From the NCBI RefSeq assembly GCF_009909205.1, contig NZ_JAAAPN010000015.1, positions 1-64,000 of the forward strand: DNA of 64,000 bases, given 5' to 3'. This stretch comes from Aquabacterium fontiphilum. Lineage in GTDB: Bacteria; Pseudomonadota; Gammaproteobacteria; Burkholderiales; Burkholderiaceae_C. Within the stretch, counting starts at the first letter, position 1. Each line of letters begins with the position of its first letter. Below, one piece after another: positions 60,564-64,000 of this stretch. The notes below the pieces were generated by a model. It was not told the origin of the DNA, ran no database searches, and saw only the letters and a list, made by a program, of their open reading frames with translations. The position numbers and the translations under genes are program-made.

Positions 60564-61016
60564 TCAGGGCGCAGGGTAGTGTCCGTCCAGCGAGAACATG
60601 TGACGCAGACGCTGCAGCACAAAGCCCGCATCAATCGGCTTGAGCCAGCGCTCCTGGACGGACGTGTCCGCAATCGACACCTGGTCATCGGCCGTCACCA
60701 GGATGGCGGGGATGCTGCCGAGGCCCGGCCGAGTGCGCAGCTGATCAAGCAGCTGCAAGCCATTGCCATCCGGCAGGGTGTAATCCAGCAGGAGCAAGTC
60801 GGGAGGGCAACGCGTGGCTTGGCGCCAGCCCGCTGCCGCCGTCTCGGCCACTTCGACATCGAAGGCCGGATGCAGTCGCAGCAGTTCGGCCATCACCATG
60901 GCATTGATCGGGTTGTCCTCGACGTACAGCACGCGCACCCGTCGTGGCGGGATCGGGTGATGCATCGGCACATGCGGTTGAGGTTGGGGGTGGGCGGACA
61001 TGACAGCAGCGAGCAT
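60564..61016 (-). CDS. Single-domain response regulator
   Basis: A 150-residue protein: a 25-residue Pro/His-rich leader, then one receiver domain with VLYVEDNPINAMVMAELL, phospho-acceptor Asp in LLLLDYTLPDGNG, and the conserved Lys in RWLKPID. No output domain, so it works by contacting another protein or as a phosphate sink. The start at 61016 has GGGAG 9 bases upstream; the ATG at 61001 is an alternative. A near-perfect sigma-54 promoter lies 35 bases upstream, so the system makes this receiver when active, as expected for feedback. Confidence 0.88.
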   Translation of the reverse strand: MLAAVMSAHPQPQPHVPMHHPIPPRRVRVLYVEDNPINAMVMAELLRLHPAFDVEVAETAAAGWRQATRCPPDLLLLDYTLPDGNGLQLLDQLRTRPGLGSIPAILVTADDQVSIADTSVQERWLKPIDAGFVLQRLRHMFSLDGHYPAP

Positions 61017-61050
61017 GAGACGGGACTCCCGAAAATCAGACACTGAGAGA

Positions 61051-61065
61051 GCAAACCGCATGCCT
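61051..61065 (-). promoter_or_regulatory. Sigma-54 promoter for the single-domain receiver
   Basis: Minus strand AGGCATGCGGTTTGC matches the consensus except at the first base. Predicted transcript start 61039; 23-base leader. Confidence 0.77.
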
Positions 61066-61091
61066 GCGCATCGCGCTGCTGTACATGAGGT

Positions 61092-61106
61092 CGGCATGCG
61101 CTTCGC
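61092..61106 (+). promoter_or_regulatory. Weak candidate sigma-54 promoter for fumC
   Basis: CGGCATGCGCTTCGC has a perfect -24 half but TCGC at -12. Predicted transcript start 61118; 21-base leader. Confidence 0.42.
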
Positions 61107-61138
61107 CACAGTGAGCCCACAGTCTCAAGGAGCATGCA

Positions 61139-62599
61139 ATGTCCGCCAGAACCGAATGGGATTCACTGGGCAGCGTGGAGGTGCCCGCCGACCGGCTCTG
61201 GGGCGCCCAGACACAACGGGCCCTCCACCACTTTGCGGTGTCCACCGAGTGCCTGCCTGCGGAGTTCCTGCATGCGCTGGCGTTGGTCAAGCAGGTTTGC
61301 GCTCAGGTCAACGGCGAACTGGGCGTGCTGGCGCCGACGCTGGCGCAGGCCATCTCGGATGCCGCCGACGAGGTGATGCAGGGGCACCATCCGGAGCAGT
61401 TTCCGCTCCGGATCTGGCAGTCTGGCTCCGGCACCCAAACCAATATGAACATGAACGAGGTGTTGGCTCGCTTGGCGTCGCATCGATTGGGCGAGCAGGC
61501 GCAGGACGCGCCTCATGTTCATCCGAACGACCATGTCAATCGCAGTCAGTCATCCAACGACATCATTCCCACGGCGCTTCAGGTGAGTTGCGTGACGGCC
61601 GTGCAGCGCCTGCTCCCGGCGCTGGTGCGTCTGCGCGCGGAGATCGTGGCCAAAGCCCGCTTGTATGCCGATCTGATCAAGGTGGGGCGCACGCATCTGC
61701 AAGACGCCGTGCCCATGACGGTGGAGCAGGAATGGATGGCATTTGAGGCCCAGCTGGCCCTGTGCAGCGACGCGATCGAACGGGCTTTGCTGCCAGTGCT
61801 GGCCTTGCCGGTGGGCGGTACGGCCGTGGGCACCGGGCTGAATGCACCGCCCACGTTCGGCCACCTGGTGTGCGCGCGCCTGGCCGCCCAGGTGGGGTGG
61901 CCCTTTCGAGAGGCTGACAACAAGTTCGCCTGGATTGCGGCCCACGACGCCTTGGTGGGGTTGCATGGCAGTCTGCGCCAACTGGCGGTGGTGCTGATGA
62001 AACTGGCCAACGATCTGCGTTGGCTGGGTTCAGGGCCCCGCTGTGGTCTGGGCGAGCTGACGCTGCCGGCCAACGAGCCAGGCAGCTCCATCATGCCGGG
62101 CAAGGTCAACCCCAGTCAGTGCGAGATGATGATGATGGTGTGCACCCAGGTGATGGGTAACGACGTCACAGCGGGGCTGTGTGGCGCCCAGGGCAACCTT
62201 CAACTCAACACATTCAAGCCCTTGCTGGCCCACACCCTGTTGCAGAGCCTGCGCTTGCTGACCGACGCCTGCATGAGCTTCGAGGCGCATTGCCTGCAGG
62301 GGGCCCGCGTGGATGCACAGCGTACGCACGGGTACGTCGAGCGCTCGCTGATGACCGTGACAGCCCTGGTGCCACACGTGGGCTATGACCATGCTGCCCG
62401 AATTGCCCAGCTTGCCTATCGCGAGGGTCTGACGCTTTCGGAGGCGGCCCGGGCCATGGGTGTGGACCCCGAGGATGTGGCGCGCTGGACCAAGGCGGAT
62501 CAGCTGGTGCCCGGCTGGCGGGCGCGTCGCTCAGAGCCACCAGGGCCGGTGTCCTCAGGTGGAACCGAGCCCCCACCCGATGACCGCGCCGGGTCGTAG
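61139..62599 (+). CDS. fumC: Class II (iron-independent) fumarase
   Basis: A 486-residue fumarate hydratase interconverting fumarate and malate. It starts RTEWDSLGSVEVPADRLWGAQTQRALHHF and has GSGTQTNMNMNEVLA, the B-site-like segment HPNDHVNRSQSSND, KVGRTHLQDAVPMT, and the catalytic Ser loop GSSIMPGKVNPSQCE. Class II fumarases lack an Fe-S cluster and replace class I enzymes under oxidative or iron stress, which fits the island. The C-terminal 25 residues are Pro/Gly/Ser-rich and overlap the convergent 62500 gene by 100 bases. AAGGAG precedes the start. Confidence 0.93.
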   Translation: MSARTEWDSLGSVEVPADRLWGAQTQRALHHFAVSTECLPAEFLHALALVKQVCAQVNGELGVLAPTLAQAISDAADEVMQGHHPEQFPLRIWQSGSGTQTNMNMNEVLARLASHRLGEQAQDAPHVHPNDHVNRSQSSNDIIPTALQVSCVTAVQRLLPALVRLRAEIVAKARLYADLIKVGRTHLQDAVPMTVEQEWMAFEAQLALCSDAIERALLPVLALPVGGTAVGTGLNAPPTFGHLVCARLAAQVGWPFREADNKFAWIAAHDALVGLHGSLRQLAVVLMKLANDLRWLGSGPRCGLGELTLPANEPGSSIMPGKVNPSQCEMMMMVCTQVMGNDVTAGLCGAQGNLQLNTFKPLLAHTLLQSLRLLTDACMSFEAHCLQGARVDAQRTHGYVERSLMTVTALVPHVGYDHAARIAQLAYREGLTLSEAARAMGVDPEDVARWTKADQLVPGWRARRSEPPGPVSSGGTEPPPDDRAGS

Positions 62600-62823
62600 G
62601 GTTCAAGGCCAGGCTCATGTGGCCGGTCTGGCACGAAGTCACCGTAGGAGCCGCTGCCATCGGTGCGCGTCCCACCACTGAGAGCGCCTCGTTGGGGATC
62701 ATCCGGGCATGCGTCGTCGGGCTGACCGCCGTGGCGCTCCGTGGTCGGGTGCGGCTGGGTCTGCGCAGGCTGGTTGCCGGCAGCGCGGCGATCGGTGAAG
62801 CGTGGTGGGGGATTCTGGAACAT
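62500..62823 (-). CDS. Hypothetical disordered protein overlapping the end of fumC
   Basis: A 107-residue polar protein (MFQNPPPRFTDRRAAGNQPAQ...) rich in Pro, Gly, Asp and Arg, with no folded domain visible. Evidence that it is real: an AGGAG ribosome binding site 7 bases before the ATG and a near-perfect sigma-54 promoter placing the transcript start 25 bases upstream. It may be a hydrophilin-like desiccation protectant, judged only by composition. The first 224 bases lie outside fumC. Confidence 0.62.
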   Translation of the reverse strand: MFQNPPPRFTDRRAAGNQPAQTQPHPTTERHGGQPDDACPDDPQRGALSGGTRTDGSGSYGDFVPDRPHEPGLEPYDPARSSGGGSVPPEDTGPGGSERRARQPGTS

Positions 62824-62859
62824 GGGAGCGCTCCTGTCGGGCCGAATGCGCTGCATGCG

Positions 62860-62874
62860 GCAAGCGCCATGCCG
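62860..62874 (-). promoter_or_regulatory. Sigma-54 promoter for the 62823 gene
   Basis: Minus strand CGGCATGGCGCTTGC matches the consensus except at the first base. Predicted transcript start 62848; 25-base leader. It lies between the gene and the hybrid kinase stop. Confidence 0.74.
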
Positions 62875-62893
62875 ATGTACCGATGCCAGAACT

Positions 62894-64000
62894 TCAGACA
62901 GACTTCAGCGGGGCCAGGCGCAGCAGTGGCGCGATCTGCTCCCATTGAACCGGCTTGACCAGCAGATGGTGCACCCCTGCGTGCTGCGCCCGCTCCCGGT
63001 CTTCTGGTTGACCCCAGCCCGTGACGGCCACGAGTACCGTGTGTCGCGTGGCGGCATGACCCCGCAGACGGGAGGCGAGCTGGTAGCCATTGAGTTCGGG
63101 CATGCCGATGTCGAGGAAGGCGACGTCAGGCGGCGCTGCGCATGCAGCCTCATACGCCTGACGGCCGTTGTACGCGCGCATGACCTGGTGGCCATGGGCC
63201 TCCAGCAGGGCGGCCAAGCTATTGACAAAGTCGATGTTGTCGTCTGCCACCAGCACGCGCAGTGGCGTCTGCTCTGCCACATCGGCGGGTTCGGCGGAGG
63301 GGACCATCAACGCTGCACTCACCCCTTGCTGCAGCGGCAGCCTTACCGTGAAGGTGGCGCCGCATCCGGGCCCATCGCTCTGAACCTGGATCTGGCCACC
63401 GTGCAGTTCCACCAGCTGACGGGTCAGCGTCAGGCCCAGGCCCAGCCCGGAGTTGTTGCGCTCCAGAGACTGGTCAAGCTGCACGAACAGATCGAAGATG
63501 GCCGATTGCAGGTGTGGCGGAATGCCCATGCCGTTGTCCCGCACGCTGACGTTGACCCACTCGTCCGCGGTCAGGACCTGCACGGCGATGTGGCCCCCTG
63601 GCGGCGTGTACTTGGCCGCGTTGGTCAGCAGATTGGCAAACACCTGTGTCAGACGGACGGCATCTCCCTCGACCGATACGGGTGCGGCTGGATAGTCGCG
63701 CTGCAGGGTATGGGCGCGACGCTGGATCAGTGGCGCAGCCACCTCTTCGGCACTGTGGAGCACCGCGATCAGATCCACAGGATGGATCTTCAGCAGCAGC
63801 TTGCCCGTGCTGATGCGCGACACGTCGAGCAAGTCGTCGATCAGGCGCACCATCTGTTGCAGCTGCCGACCCAGCATGTCGATGGCGTTGCGGCGAGCAG
63901 CGACCGAGCCATCGTCGAGCCGCTTGAGGATCTCGACGGCTGTGCTGATGGGCGCAAGTGGGTTGCGCAGCTCGTGCGCCAGCGTGGCCAGAAAGGCATC
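62894..64000 (-). CDS. Second hybrid histidine kinase, C-terminal part (runs off the window)
   Basis: About 369 residues are visible; the reading frame is open to the window edge. HisKA is intact with the H-box LAHELRNPLAPI near the edge. The HATPase domain has NLLTNAAKYTPPGG, VRDNGMGIP and NSGLGLGLTLTRQLVELHGG. A C-terminal receiver has LVADDNIDFVNS, phospho-acceptor Asp in VAFLDIGMPELNGYQLA, and Lys in LLVKPVQ. The input domains lie outside. The last 12 residues (QIAPLLRLAPLKSV) end the protein. It may phosphorylate the single-domain receiver or the NtrC-type regulator. Confidence 0.9.
   Translation of the reverse strand, partial: DAFLATLAHELRNPLAPISTAVEILKRLDDGSVAARRNAIDMLGRQLQQMVRLIDDLLDVSRISTGKLLLKIHPVDLIAVLHSAEEVAAPLIQRRAHTLQRDYPAAPVSVEGDAVRLTQVFANLLTNAAKYTPPGGHIAVQVLTADEWVNVSVRDNGMGIPPHLQSAIFDLFVQLDQSLERNNSGLGLGLTLTRQLVELHGGQIQVQSDGPGCGATFTVRLPLQQGVSAALMVPSAEPADVAEQTPLRVLVADDNIDFVNSLAALLEAHGHQVMRAYNGRQAYEAACAAPPDVAFLDIGMPELNGYQLASRLRGHAATRHTVLVAVTGWGQPEDRERAQHAGVHHLLVKPVQWEQIAPLLRLAPLKSV

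Overview
The window is GC-rich DNA from a Gram-negative bacterium. Outer-membrane proteins, ADP-heptose enzymes, sigma-54 and the protein relatives point to a betaproteobacterium of the order Burkholderiales; this placement is inferred. No rRNA, tRNA, CRISPR array or complete insertion sequence was seen. The presence of an iteron origin, a Rep_3-type initiator and a ParA/ParB/parS partition system shows that the window belongs to (or carries) a plasmid, megaplasmid or chromid.

Layout. 1-122: right end of an IS21-type insertion sequence. 400-1200: small genes, including a CsbD-type stress protein. 1268-7663: replicon core, with a large tyrosine recombinase, three parS-like palindromes, parB, parA, oriV (AT-rich segment, two DnaA boxes, eight iteron copies) and the Rep initiator. 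7819-30392: a stress and envelope block with ergothioneine synthesis (egtB-egtD), manganese catalase plus ZIP transporter, PRC-barrel, BON, AsmA, OmpA-like and MscS proteins, trehalose synthesis by a membrane-anchored OtsA fused to a sensor-like region plus OtsB, a CBS-domain protein, Hsp20 and a heptose kinase. 30459-31958: an accessory sigma-54 (RpoN). 32232-53977: surface polysaccharide genes (many glycosyltransferases, carbamoyltransferase, GmhB, polysaccharide deacetylase, PAP2, ABC exporter) mixed with small stress proteins. 54179-64000: regulators, namely a hybrid histidine kinase, an NtrC-type sigma-54 activator, a single-domain receiver and a second hybrid kinase cut by the window edge, together with fumC and small stress genes.

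The main observation is that nearly every operon outside the replicon core starts just downstream of a -24/-12 sigma-54 promoter (GG-N10-GC, usually GGCAY-N5-TTGC). I found 32 candidates, correctly oriented and mostly 20-60 bases before the start codon, including one in front of rpoN itself. The island therefore looks like one self-contained regulon: its own sigma-54, its own enhancer-binding activator, its own kinase(s), and a set of oxidative, osmotic and envelope stress effectors and glycan genes. The RpoN box (ARRTVTKYR rather than the usual ARRTVAKYR), the activator's GSFTGA loop (usual GAFTGA) and the near absence of T at position -26 in the promoters hint at a specialised sigma-54 dialect. 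Family names come from recalled motifs; no database search was possible.
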